The notes beneath the pieces were generated by a model. It did no database searches. It worked only from the letters and a program-made list of their open reading frames with translations, and was not told the origin of the DNA. From Mycolicibacterium neoaurum ATCC 25795 (GTDB lineage Bacteria; Actinomycetota; Actinomycetes; Mycobacteriales; Mycobacteriaceae): a DNA stretch of 64,000 nt. The DNA is taken from NCBI RefSeq assembly GCF_000691525.1, contig NZ_JMDW01000009.1, positions 310,001 to 374,000 on the forward strand. Direction: 5' to 3'. The translations under genes and the position numbers were made by a program. The first letter of the stretch is position 1. Each line of letters begins with the position of its first letter. Positions 20,756 through 29,538 of this stretch are shown here, piece after piece.

Positions 20756-22120
20756 GTGAAGAAACCACTCGTTGCGCTGCTCGCTGTCCTGACCGCGACC
20801 GTCACCGCCTGCTCGCTGGACTCCAACAACTCCGCCGATGACGTCGTCGATGTCGTGATCGGCTACCAGTCCAAGACCATCAACACCGTGACCGCCGGAA
20901 CCTTGCTGCGTGCCAAGGGATTCCTGGAACAGCGGTTGGCCGACGTGACCGCCGAGAACGGCACGAAATACAACGTCGTCTGGCAGGACTACGACACCGG
21001 CGCGCCCATCACCGCACAGATGGTGGCCGAGAAGATCGACATCGGGTCGATGGGCGACTACCCGATGCTCATCAACGGATCCAAGACCCAATCCAACGAG
21101 CGCGCCCGCACCGATATCGTCTCGGTGACCGGCTACCACCCCAAGGGTGCGCTGAACATGGTCGTCGTCGACCCCGCCTCACCGGCGCAGACGCTCACCG
21201 ACCTGGCCGGCCAGAAGGTCTCGGCCAGCGTCGGGTCCGCCGGTCACGGCACCCTGGTGCGGGCGCTGGAGCGCGCGGGCCTGGACCCCAAGACCGGTGT
21301 CGAGGTACTCAACCAGCAGCCGCAGGTGGGTGCCTCGGCGCTGGAATCCGGTCAGGTTGACGGCCTTTCGCAGTTCGTGGCGTGGCCGGGACTGCTGGTC
21401 TACCAGGACAAGGCACGGTTGCTGTACGACGGTGCCGAGCTGGACTACCCGACGCTGCACGGCGTGGTGGTCCGCGAGGATTACGCCGACCGTCATCCCG
21501 AGGTGCTCGACGCATTCCTGCAATCCCAGCTCGACGCCACCGAGTTCCTGAACGCCGAACCGTTGGAGGCCAGCCGGATCGTCGCCGACGGCAGCGGGCT
21601 GCCGCAGGAGGTCGTCTACCTGTACAACGGGCCCGGGGGTACCTCCTTCGACACCACACTCAAACCGTCACTGGTTGACGCGCTGAAAGGTGATGTGCCG
21701 TACCTGAAGTCGATCGGCGACTTCGCCGAACTCGATGTCGCGGGTTTCGTCAACGACGGGCCGTTGCGCAAGGCGTTCACCGAACGCGGCCTGGACTACC
21801 AGGCGGCGCTGGAGGCGAAGACCGCTCCGAACGGCGGTGAGCTGTGGCTGCAGGGCTCCGACTCCACCCAGATCGTGGCCAATCCGACCGAACTGCTGCG
21901 CGCGGTACGCGCCGCGGAGACAGACGGTGCGACCGTGCGCGCGGCCTACGTCCCGGATGCCGAACTGGGCACCCGGTGGTTCGCCGACAAGGCGGTCTGG
22001 GTCAGAGACGGCCAGAGCTATCTCCCGTTCGGTACCCAGGCGGGCGCCCAGCGGCATCTCGCCGCCCATCCCGGTGCGGCCGTCATCAGTTATCGCGAGG
22101 CGCTGGTGGGTGTGCAATGA
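20756..22120 (+). CDS. ABC transporter substrate-binding lipoprotein (TauA/SsuA/NrtA type)
   Basis: A 454-residue lipoprotein: signal peptide MKKPLVALLAVLTATVTAC with lipobox VTAC, then a periplasmic-binding fold of the NMT1/TauA class (VVIGYQSKTINTVTAGTLL, IDIGSMGDYPMLING, LTDLAGQKVSASVGS). Members bind sulfonates, nitrate, bicarbonate, pyrimidine precursors and similar anions; the ligand here cannot be read. At 454 residues it is about 100 longer than usual. The extra tail (ELGTRWFADKAVWV, then YLPFGTQAGAQRHLAAHPG) vaguely resembles NosL. GTG start; overlaps the permease by ATGA. Confidence 0.88.
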   Translation: MKKPLVALLAVLTATVTACSLDSNNSADDVVDVVIGYQSKTINTVTAGTLLRAKGFLEQRLADVTAENGTKYNVVWQDYDTGAPITAQMVAEKIDIGSMGDYPMLINGSKTQSNERARTDIVSVTGYHPKGALNMVVVDPASPAQTLTDLAGQKVSASVGSAGHGTLVRALERAGLDPKTGVEVLNQQPQVGASALESGQVDGLSQFVAWPGLLVYQDKARLLYDGAELDYPTLHGVVVREDYADRHPEVLDAFLQSQLDATEFLNAEPLEASRIVADGSGLPQEVVYLYNGPGGTSFDTTLKPSLVDALKGDVPYLKSIGDFAELDVAGFVNDGPLRKAFTERGLDYQAALEAKTAPNGGELWLQGSDSTQIVANPTELLRAVRAAETDGATVRAAYVPDAELGTRWFADKAVWVRDGQSYLPFGTQAGAQRHLAAHPGAAVISYREALVGVQ

Positions 22121-22959
22121 CCGCGGTACTCGATCCTCCGACGACCGCGACTCCGGAGACGACAAAGCCGGTCACCCCGCGGGCGTGGCGACACCGGCTT
22201 GTCCGGGTGGCGTCGGTCCTGGCCGCGATCGGCCTGTGGGAACTACTGACCGCCAACGGTGTTCGGCTCTGGCTGCGGTTCGATACGCTGCCGACGGTCA
22301 CCGAGATCGGTGCCGCCCTGGCGGCCAAGGCCGGCACGCAGGAGTACTGGTTGGATCTCGCGCAGTCGCTGATCCGCATCCTGACGGGTTTCGGACTCGC
22401 CGCGCTGCTGGGTGTGGTGACCGGAATCATGCTGGGCCGGTCCCGCTGGTTCGCCGATATCTTCGGCCCGCTCACCGAACTGGTGCGGCCCATCCCGGCC
22501 ATCGCGGTGGTGCCGGTGGCGATCCTGCTGTTCCCCTCCGATGAGGCAGGCATCGTCTCGATCACCTTTCTGGCCGCCTACTTCCCGATCATGGTGAGCA
22601 CCCGGCACGCGGTGCGGGCGCTGCCGACCATCTGGGAGGACTCGGTGCGCACCCTTGGCGGCGGCCGCCTCGACGTGCTGCGCCAGGTGGTGTTACCAGG
22701 CATCCTTCCCGGCCTGTTCGGCGGACTGTCGGTCGGTATGGGGGTGGCCTGGATCTGTGTGATCTCGGCGGAGATGATCTCGGGGCGGCTCGGTGTGGGT
22801 TACCGCACCTGGCAGGCCTACACGGTGCTGGACTATCCGGGCGTGTTCGTCGGCATCATCACCATCGGGGTGCTCGGTTTCGGCACCGCCGCGGCGATCG
22901 AGCTGATCGGCCGCCGCGCCACCCGCTGGTTGCCGCGCGGCGAGGAGACCCAACGATGA
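22117..22959 (+). CDS. ABC transporter permease (TauC/SsuC type)
   Basis: A 280-residue inner-membrane permease with about six helices. The EAA-type cytoplasmic loop is at SVRTLGGGRLDVLRQVVLPG, which docks to the ATPase. The segment GRSRWFADIFGPLTELVRPIPAIAVVPVAI is the usual BPD_transp_1 middle section (its pieces LTELVRPIP and AIAVVPVAIL are family marks). It overlaps the binding-protein gene and the ATPase gene by ATGA at each end, so the three proteins form one importer. Confidence 0.92.
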   Translation: MTAVLDPPTTATPETTKPVTPRAWRHRLVRVASVLAAIGLWELLTANGVRLWLRFDTLPTVTEIGAALAAKAGTQEYWLDLAQSLIRILTGFGLAALLGVVTGIMLGRSRWFADIFGPLTELVRPIPAIAVVPVAILLFPSDEAGIVSITFLAAYFPIMVSTRHAVRALPTIWEDSVRTLGGGRLDVLRQVVLPGILPGLFGGLSVGMGVAWICVISAEMISGRLGVGYRTWQAYTVLDYPGVFVGIITIGVLGFGTAAAIELIGRRATRWLPRGEETQR

Positions 22960-23696
22960 GCACCACCGTGGCCACCGGTATGGCGCTGGAGCTGCACGAT
23001 GTCACCCTGTCCTACACCGGCTCCCCGGTCCTGCGCGGACTGGAGCTGACCGTGCAGCCCGGCGAGATCCTGGTGCTGACCGGGCCGTCGGGATGCGGCA
23101 AGTCGACCGTGCTGCGGGCACTGGCCGGTCTGCTGGCACCCGACACCGGCCGGGTGCTCGCCGACGGCGAGCGCGTCGCCGGCACCTCGCGGGACCGCGG
23201 CATGGTGTTCCAGGACAGCGCGCTGTTGCCGTGGCGTACCGTTCGGTCCAATATCGAACTGGCACTGAAACTTCGCGGCGTTCCCCAAGCCGGCCGCCGC
23301 GAACGCGCCGAACGCTGGATCGAGGAGGTCAACCTCACCGGCTACGGTGACCACCTACCCAAGAGCCTGTCCGGCGGTATGCGCCAACGGGTGCAACTGG
23401 CCCGTGGCCTGGCCGGCGCCCCACGCGCGGTGATGATGGACGAACCGTTCGGGGCGCTGGACGCGCAGACCCGCGCAGCCATGCAGCGTCTCCTGATCGA
23501 CACCTGGCAAGCACACCCGACGACCATCGTCTTCGTCACCCACGATGTCGACGAGGCGCTCAAACTCGGCGACCGGGTCGCGGTGCTGGGCGGCGGCGGC
23601 CTGCGGCTGCTGCGCGAGGTTCCCCGACCCAGGACCGAGGGGCTGGACCGAAGCGCGCAACGTACCGAACTCATCGAAGCATTGGACAACTCATGA
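22956..23696 (+). CDS. ABC transporter ATP-binding protein (TauB/SsuB type)
   Basis: A 246-residue ATPase that energises the importer. Walker A is GPSGCGKST, Q-loop in MVFQDSALLPWRTV, signature SLSGGMRQRVQLARGLAG, Walker B AVMMDEPFGALD and the switch histidine in VFVTHDVDEAL. These are the hallmarks of the sulfonate/nitrate/taurine importer ATPases. Its start and stop overlap both neighbours by four bases, placing it in tight translational coupling with the permease and the flavoprotein. Confidence 0.94.
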   Translation: MSTTVATGMALELHDVTLSYTGSPVLRGLELTVQPGEILVLTGPSGCGKSTVLRALAGLLAPDTGRVLADGERVAGTSRDRGMVFQDSALLPWRTVRSNIELALKLRGVPQAGRRERAERWIEEVNLTGYGDHLPKSLSGGMRQRVQLARGLAGAPRAVMMDEPFGALDAQTRAAMQRLLIDTWQAHPTTIVFVTHDVDEALKLGDRVAVLGGGGLRLLREVPRPRTEGLDRSAQRTELIEALDNS

Positions 23697-26374
23697 TTCC
23701 CGATCTCGCCGATACGATCCGCCTCGACTGCGATGTGCTGGTGATCGGCGGCGGTACCGCGGGCACCATGGCCGCGCTGACCGCCGCCGAGAACGGCGCC
23801 AACGTGCTGCTCCTGGAGAAGGCCCATGTCCGGCACTCCGGTGCACTGGCGATGGGGATGGACGGGGTGAACAACGCCGTCATCCCCGGCAAGGCCGAAC
23901 CCGAGGATTACGTCGCCGAGATCACCCGGGCCAACGACGGAATCGTCAACCAGCGCACCATCTATCAGACCGCCACCCGCGGCTTCGCGATGGTGCAGCG
24001 GTTGGAACGTTACGGTGTCAAGTTCGAGAAGGACGAGCACGGCGAATACGCGGTGCGCCAGGTGCACCGTTCCGGGTCGTACGTGCTGCCGATGCCCGAG
24101 GGCAAGGACGTCAAGAAGGCGCTCTACCGGGTGATGCGGCAACGCTCGATGCGCGAGAAGATCCAGATCGAGAACCGGCTCATGCCGGTCCGGGTGCTGG
24201 TATCCGATGGCAGAGCGGTGGGTGCGGCCGCACTGAACACCCGCACCGGGGAGTTCGTCGCCGTCGCCGCCAAGGCCGTCATCCTGGCCACCGGACCCTG
24301 CGGCCGGCTCGGTCTGCCGGCCTCGGGGTACCTCTATGGCACCTACGAGAACCCCACCAACGCCGGTGACGGCTACTCGATGGCCTACCACGCCGGCGCC
24401 GAACTGTCCGGAATCGAGTGTTTTCAGGTCAATCCGCTGATCAAGGACTACAACGGCCCGGCCTGTGCGTATGTGGCCAACCCGTTCGGCGGGTATCAGG
24501 TCAACGCCGAGGGGGAGCGCTTCGTCGACTCCGACTACTGGTCGGGGCAGATGATGTCGGAGGTGCACAGCGAGATCGAATCGGCCCGCGGACCCATCTA
24601 CCTGAAGGTGTCACATCTGCCGGACGAGACGCTGACCGCACTGGAAAACATCCTGCACACCACCGAACGGCCCACCCGCGGCACGTTCCACGCCAACCGC
24701 GGCCACGACTACCGCACCCACGATATCGAGATGCACATCTCCGAGATCGGCCTCTGCAGTGGACATTCCGCATCCGGGGTGTGGGTAGACGAGCACGCCC
24801 GCACCACCGTGCCCGGTCTGTACGCCGCCGGTGATCTGGCGTGCGTCCCGCACAACTACCTGATCGGCGCGTTCGTCTACGGCGACCTGGCCGGTGAGCA
24901 CGCCGCGGGCTCGCTGGCCGATGCGCCTGCGCCGGCGGAGCTGCCCGCCGATCAGCTCGCCGCCGCCCACGAGCTGATCTATCAGCCGCTGCGTCAACCG
25001 GACGGCCCGCCACAACCCCAGGTCGAGTACAAGCTGCGCCGATTCGTCAACGACTATGTGGCACCGCCGAAGACGGCCGCGAAGCTGTCCATCGCGGTGC
25101 AGACCTTCGAGCGGATGCGCGAAGAGGTGGCCGGTATCGGGGCGCGGACCCCGCATGAGCTGATGCGGGCGGTCGAGGTGTCCTTCATCCGCGACTGCGC
25201 GGAGATGGCGGCCCGGTCATCGCTGACACGTACCGAATCCCGTTGGGGCCTTTACCATGACCGTGCCGACGTGCCGATGCGCGACGATCAGGAGTGGGGC
25301 TTCCACCTGAATCTGCGCAAGAACGCCGCCGGGGAGATGGAGTTCCTGAAACGCCCGGTGGCGCCCTATCTGGTGCCGGTGCCCGGCCTGGACCATGTGC
25401 CGGCGACCAGCCTGCACGCCCCGGCCGTCGCGGTCGATCAGCCGGAACTGTTCGGCGGCAAGGCGCCCGCGACCGTGGTGTCGCGGGTCGCCGAGCCCGC
25501 GTTGCAACCACCGTCGCCGCGGATCGCCGCGGTGCTGGCACTCGACGAACCGACACTGGTCGAGTTGTCGGAGTACCTCGCCGATGTCGATCCCGGTGTG
25601 CGGCGCACCGCGGTGGCGACCCTGGTGGAGAACCTGCCCGACGGGTACTGCCCGGCGCTGCTGGCCGCACTCGGCGACGAGGACCGCGAGGTGCGCTTGC
25701 AGGCCGCCGACTCGGTACGCGAACTGGTCGAGGTGTTACCCGATCCGGAAGCGATTGCCGTGCAATTGAATTCCGATGATCCGGTGGTGCGCGCCGCTGC
25801 GGTGTACGTGCTGAGTTCCCGGCGCGCGGGCAGCGCCGTCGACTACCGCCGGGCGGTGACCGACGGCGATCAGCGGGTCCGTATCGAGGCGGTACGCGCA
25901 CTGGTCTCGGTGGACGATGTGGAGGGCGTGGCCGCCGCGGCCACCGATGACAGCCGAGAGGTGCGCATCGCCGTCGCCAACGCGCTGGCCACGCTCGCCG
26001 CCGGCGGTGACACCGTGCGCGCGCTACTGGCCGACCGTGATCCGCTGGTCCGCGCCGCCGCGCTGGCCGCCCTCGGGGTGCTCGGCGACGCCGATGCCGA
26101 TGTCCCCGTCATCGAACGCGCGTTGGCCGAGCCGGCCTGGCAGATCCGGGTCGGAGCGGCAAGAGCACTGTCCGGGGTGTCGGCGCCACTGGCGGTGCCG
26201 ACGCTGTCGCGGGCACTCACCGACACCCATCTGGACGTGCGCAAGGCCGCCGTGCTCAGCCTGACCCGGTGGGCGGGGTCGGAGACTGCGGCGCGGGAGG
26301 CACTGGGCCTGGCGCTCAAGGATGTCGACGCCGACGTGCGGGCGTATGCCCGCAGGGCGCTCGAACCCGCTTAG
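23693..26374 (+). CDS. AprA-like FAD-dependent oxidoreductase with C-terminal HEAT repeats
   Basis: An 893-residue fusion. Residues 1 to about 590 are a fumarate reductase/succinate dehydrogenase-type flavoprotein: DVLVIGGGTAGTMAALTAAE binds FAD, VILATGPCGRLG and TTVPGLYAAGDLACVPHN are the later FAD contacts, and RSSLTRTESRWGLYHDR is the conserved C-terminal helical part. The overall form (GNGVN-like GMDGVNN, FxxNPLIKDYNGP) is nearest to adenylylsulfate reductase alpha (AprA). Residues about 608-893 are six to eight HEAT/PBS-lyase-type repeats (VRRTAVATLVENL, VRLQAADSVREL and so on). Reaction and substrate are unknown; the operon suggests a reaction on an imported organosulfur or similar anion. 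It ends convergent to a serine hydrolase, overlapping it by four bases. Confidence 0.88.
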   Translation: MIPDLADTIRLDCDVLVIGGGTAGTMAALTAAENGANVLLLEKAHVRHSGALAMGMDGVNNAVIPGKAEPEDYVAEITRANDGIVNQRTIYQTATRGFAMVQRLERYGVKFEKDEHGEYAVRQVHRSGSYVLPMPEGKDVKKALYRVMRQRSMREKIQIENRLMPVRVLVSDGRAVGAAALNTRTGEFVAVAAKAVILATGPCGRLGLPASGYLYGTYENPTNAGDGYSMAYHAGAELSGIECFQVNPLIKDYNGPACAYVANPFGGYQVNAEGERFVDSDYWSGQMMSEVHSEIESARGPIYLKVSHLPDETLTALENILHTTERPTRGTFHANRGHDYRTHDIEMHISEIGLCSGHSASGVWVDEHARTTVPGLYAAGDLACVPHNYLIGAFVYGDLAGEHAAGSLADAPAPAELPADQLAAAHELIYQPLRQPDGPPQPQVEYKLRRFVNDYVAPPKTAAKLSIAVQTFERMREEVAGIGARTPHELMRAVEVSFIRDCAEMAARSSLTRTESRWGLYHDRADVPMRDDQEWGFHLNLRKNAAGEMEFLKRPVAPYLVPVPGLDHVPATSLHAPAVAVDQPELFGGKAPATVVSRVAEPALQPPSPRIAAVLALDEPTLVELSEYLADVDPGVRRTAVATLVENLPDGYCPALLAALGDEDREVRLQAADSVRELVEVLPDPEAIAVQLNSDDPVVRAAAVYVLSSRRAGSAVDYRRAVTDGDQRVRIEAVRALVSVDDVEGVAAAATDDSREVRIAVANALATLAAGGDTVRALLADRDPLVRAAALAALGVLGDADADVPVIERALAEPAWQIRVGAARALSGVSAPLAVPTLSRALTDTHLDVRKAAVLSLTRWAGSETAAREALGLALKDVDADVRAYARRALEPA

Positions 26375-27573
26375 AGCCCCAGTCCCTGATATGTGCGGCG
26401 GACGAATTTCGGTTGCGCCATACGCAATTTCGCCAATGACGTGTTACCGGCCACCTGGGCGATATCGGAGGTCAAATCCGGATAGTTCTGGATCAGGTAC
26501 AGCACAATGACGTCATTGGCCGGGTCGGCCTGCCACCAGGTGCCGAATGCGCCCGGCCAGCCGAAGGTGCCCAGCCCACCCGGGCCGAAGAAGCGCTCGG
26601 ACTGCGCGGGATCGGTGACCACCGACATCGACAACCCGAAGCCGCGGCCGATCCAGAACGGCACGCCGAGGAAATTGTCGTTCTTCTGTTCCGCGGTCAA
26701 CCGATCGGTCCGCATCAGCCGTACCGATTCGGGGGAAAGCACCCGGATACCGTCGACCGTGCCGTCGCCGAGCAGCATCCTGGCGAAGGTCAGGTAGTCA
26801 TCGGCGGTCGACAGCAGTCCACCCCCGCCGGTGCAGAACTCCGGTGGGGTCAGCGCCGGCGGGCCGATCACATCGTCCCGCAGTCCGGTTGTGTCGTCGA
26901 GGGCATACATGGTCGCCATCCGGCGCCGCTGGACCAGGCTGAGCGCAAAACCGGTGTCGGACATGCCGAGTGGTTCGAAGATGCGCTCGGACAGCAGTTC
27001 GTGGAGCGGTTGGCCGGCGATCCGGGAGATGGCGATGCCGAGCACGTCGGTGCCGTGACTGTAGGTGATCCGTGCCCCGGGTTGATGCACCAGCGGCAAC
27101 TTCGTCAGCTCGGTCAGCCAGCGCTGCTCGTTCTGGCGGTAGGACAACCGCCCGTACGCCTTGGCCAGTGGTCCGGTGATCGAGAACGGGTAGGCGAAGC
27201 CCGCCCGGTGGGTCATCAGATCGTCGAAGGTGATGGGCCGACGCAGCGCAGTGGTGTCGTCCAGCGGGCCCTGCGGGTCGATGAGCACCCGCAACCCGTC
27301 GAGCTCGGGCAGCCACCGCGAGACCGGGTCATCGAGACGGAAGTGACCCTGCTCCAGCAGTGTCATCGCCGCGGCGACGGTGACGGGCTTGCTCATGGAC
27401 GCGATCCGGAAAATGGTGTCGCGCTGCATCGGCAGCCCGGCCTGCACATCGCGGTGCCCGAGCTCGTTGACCTGGACGACCCGGCCGGCATGCCACACCA
27501 GTGTCACCGCGCCGGCGAGCAGGCCCGCGTCGATGGCCTCCGAGATGGAGGCGTGGTTGTTGTCGATGTTCAT
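26371..27573 (-). CDS. Serine beta-lactamase-family hydrolase (EstB-like esterase/PBP4-like)
   Basis: A 400-residue class C beta-lactamase-fold protein. The nucleophile motif SxxK is in FRIASMSKPVTVA at about residue 63; the tyrosine motif reads TYSHGTD (Y-S-H rather than YxN), typical of esterases; GTFGWPGAFGTWW is the family's C-terminal motif in place of KTG. No signal peptide is seen, so it is probably cytoplasmic. Start ATG 27573 (MNIDNNHAS) is chosen because residues before it are not conserved-looking. It is divergent from the MFS gene with only 25 bp between the starts. Confidence 0.85.
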   Translation of the reverse strand: MNIDNNHASISEAIDAGLLAGAVTLVWHAGRVVQVNELGHRDVQAGLPMQRDTIFRIASMSKPVTVAAAMTLLEQGHFRLDDPVSRWLPELDGLRVLIDPQGPLDDTTALRRPITFDDLMTHRAGFAYPFSITGPLAKAYGRLSYRQNEQRWLTELTKLPLVHQPGARITYSHGTDVLGIAISRIAGQPLHELLSERIFEPLGMSDTGFALSLVQRRRMATMYALDDTTGLRDDVIGPPALTPPEFCTGGGGLLSTADDYLTFARMLLGDGTVDGIRVLSPESVRLMRTDRLTAEQKNDNFLGVPFWIGRGFGLSMSVVTDPAQSERFFGPGGLGTFGWPGAFGTWWQADPANDVIVLYLIQNYPDLTSDIAQVAGNTSLAKLRMAQPKFVRRTYQGLGL

Positions 27574-27598
27574 CACCGCTGACGTTAACGTGTGCCAC
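27574..27598. promoter_or_regulatory. 25-bp divergent intergenic spacer with a perfect 10-bp palindrome
   Basis: Between the start codons of the serine hydrolase and the MFS transporter lies ACGTTAACGT (27582-27591), a perfect palindrome. Promoters for both genes must overlap the neighbour's coding sequence or produce leaderless mRNAs. The palindrome is well placed to be a shared operator. Evidence is positional only. Confidence 0.35.
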
Positions 27599-28885
27599 AT
27601 GCAGATGCGGAAGGTGGCTTTCGCGAGCTTCGTGGGCACCGCCATCGAGTTCTACGACTTCTACATCTACGGAACGGCCGCCGCGCTGATCTTCCCGCAT
27701 GTGTTCTTCCCCGAGATGGGGCCGACGATGGCCACCGTCTCGTCGTTGGGCACCTTCGCCGCGGCCTTCTTCTCCCGGCCGATCGGCGCCGCGGTGTTCG
27801 GCCACTTCGGAGATCGGTTGGGACGCAAGCGGACGCTGGTGGCCACCCTGCTGATCATGGGCATCTCGACGGTCGGCGTCGGCTTGGTGCCCGGTGCCGC
27901 CACCATCGGGATCGCCGCGCCGATCCTGCTGCTGTGTCTGCGGTTGTGCCAGGGATTCGCCGTCGGCGGGGAGTGGGCCGGATCGGCCCTGCTGTCGGCC
28001 GAGTACGCACCGGCGGCCCAACGCGGCCGATACGGCATGTTCACCCAGCTGGGCGCCGGTGCTGGTCTGGCGGCCAGCAACCTGGTGTTCTTCACCGTCG
28101 CCATCACCATCGGGGAGAAGAGTCAGGTGTTCCTCGACTGGGGCTGGCGGGTGCCGTTCCTGCTGAGCGGTCTGCTGGTCATCGCCGCGCTCTACATCCG
28201 GCTGCGCATCGACGAGACGCCGGTGTTCGCCGACGAACGGCGAAGCGGGCAGGTGCCGCGCGCCCCGCTGGCCGAGCTGCTCCGTCTGCAGTGGCGGCAG
28301 GTGCTGTTGGCGGCCGGCTGCATGGTGAGCATCTTCACGATGAGCTTCCTGGGTGGCACCTACCTGCTCAGCTATGCCAGCACCACGATCGGGCATCCCC
28401 GCGCGCTGATCCTGGCCGTCGGTGTGCTCGCCGGGGTCGCACTGATGAGCACCACCGCGATATCGGCGATCCTGTGCGACCGCTACGGGCGGCGTCGGAT
28501 CATCCTCGCCGGTTTCCTCGTCGCCCTGCCGTGGGCCTTCGTGGTGATGCCGCTGATCGACACCGGCTCCGAGGTGCTGTTCGCGCTCGCCATCGGCGGG
28601 ACCTTCGCGGTGTTCGGTGTCTCGTACGGACCGATCGCGTCATTCCTGCCCGAGACGTTCGCCACCCGATACCGCTACACCGGCGCCGGACTGGCCTTCA
28701 ATCTGGCAGGCATCGTCGGCGGCGCACTGCCGCCGCTGGTCGCGGGTCTGCTCGTCGACGATTTCGGCGGCTGGGCGGTGGGCCTGATGATGGCCGGATT
28801 CGTCGCCGTCAGCGTGGCGTGCACCTGGATGCTGCCCGAGACGAAGGGCACATCACTGCGGGACGGAATCGCCGCGGGCGCCTGA
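27599..28885 (+). CDS. MFS transporter, metabolite:H+ symporter (MHS) family
   Basis: A 428-residue, 12-helix major facilitator. The N-terminus [20 protein letters not shown] is a hallmark of the MHS subfamily (shikimate ShiA, proline/betaine ProP, citrate and alpha-ketoglutarate carriers). The loop 2-3 motif is [10 protein letters not shown], the helix 5 region has [15 protein letters not shown], and the tail ends [11 protein letters not shown]. The substrate, probably an organic acid or osmolyte, cannot be told. ATG 27599 or 27605 may be used. The gene ends just before the pyr operon. Confidence 0.88.
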   Translation: MQMRKVAFASFVGTAIEFYDFYIYGTAAALIFPHVFFPEMGPTMATVSSLGTFAAAFFSRPIGAAVFGHFGDRLGRKRTLVATLLIMGISTVGVGLVPGAATIGIAAPILLLCLRLCQGFAVGGEWAGSALLSAEYAPAAQRGRYGMFTQLGAGAGLAASNLVFFTVAITIGEKSQVFLDWGWRVPFLLSGLLVIAALYIRLRIDETPVFADERRSGQVPRAPLAELLRLQWRQVLLAAGCMVSIFTMSFLGGTYLLSYASTTIGHPRALILAVGVLAGVALMSTTAISAILCDRYGRRRIILAGFLVALPWAFVVMPLIDTGSEVLFALAIGGTFAVFGVSYGPIASFLPETFATRYRYTGAGLAFNLAGIVGGALPPLVAGLLVDDFGGWAVGLMMAGFVAVSVACTWMLPETKGTSLRDGIAAGA

Positions 28886-28950
28886 TAGGCTCTCCGGCAG
28901 TTCGACGTCCTTTAACGATCCGTCCAGAGAGGCGGAGAAGGAGGTCCAGG
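28886..28950 (+). promoter_or_regulatory. pyr operon leader with PyrR-binding loop and candidate -10 element
   Basis: TAGGCT at 28886-28891 fits a mycobacterial -10 (TANNNT). Downstream, GTCCAGAGAGGC at 28922-28933 matches the PyrR-binding loop consensus (UCCxGxGAGG). The flanking CCG and CGG can pair and close a hairpin over this loop. The AAGGAGG ribosome binding site of pyrR follows at about 28938-28944. In M. smegmatis PyrR is reported to repress pyr expression by binding such an RNA and blocking translation, and this layout fits that mechanism. Confidence 0.7.
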
Positions 28951-29538
28951 TTGACTGTGGGCGAAGCGGTACCGAGCCCCGACCGGGAATTGATGTCCGC
29001 CGCGGATGTGAGCCGGACGATTTCGCGCATCGCGCATCAGATCATCGAGAAGACCGCGCTGGACGCACCGGATGCCCCGCGGGTGGTGCTGTTGGGCATC
29101 CCGACCCGCGGTGTGACGCTTGCCGCGCGGCTCGCGGAGAAGGTCGAAGAGTTCTCCGGGGTGGCGCTGCCGCACGGGGCGATGGACATCACGCTCTATC
29201 GCGACGACCTGAACTTCAAACCGCCCCGCCCGCTGGAGTCCACCTCGATCCCGGCCGGCGGTATCGACGGTGCGTTGGTGATCCTGGTCGACGATGTGCT
29301 GTATTCGGGTCGCTCGGTGCGCTCGGCCCTGGACGCGCTGCGCGATATCGGCAGGCCGCGGATCGTGCAACTGGCGGTACTGGTGGATCGAGGCCACCGG
29401 GAGTTGCCCATCCGCGCCGACTACGTCGGCAAGAACGTGCCCACCTCGCGCGCCGAGAACGTGAAGGTGCGCCTGCAGGAACCCGACGGAGAGGACAGCG
29501 TGCGGATCGCACCGTATGGAGGACCTGACCGCTCATGA
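28951..29538 (+). CDS. pyrR: Bifunctional pyr operon regulatory protein / uracil phosphoribosyltransferase
   Basis: PyrR binds pyr leader RNA in response to UMP and also makes UMP from uracil and PRPP. The 195-residue protein contains [20 protein letters not shown] at the N-terminus and the PRPP-binding motif [19 protein letters not shown], with [14 protein letters not shown] at the end. The TTG at 28951 is preferred because AAGGAGG lies 6-7 bases upstream; GTG 28957 is an alternative. It overlaps pyrB by ATGA. It heads the de novo pyrimidine operon. Confidence 0.94.
   Translation: MTVGEAVPSPDRELMSAADVSRTISRIAHQIIEKTALDAPDAPRVVLLGIPTRGVTLAARLAEKVEEFSGVALPHGAMDITLYRDDLNFKPPRPLESTSIPAGGIDGALVILVDDVLYSGRSVRSALDALRDIGRPRIVQLAVLVDRGHRELPIRADYVGKNVPTSRAENVKVRLQEPDGEDSVRIAPYGGPDRS

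Noticed and set aside
23693..26374. Calling the flavoprotein succinate dehydrogenase or a true dissimilatory APS reductase
   Set aside because: No membrane anchor or SdhB partner is present, and no sat, qmo or dsr genes are nearby; only family-level similarity can be supported.
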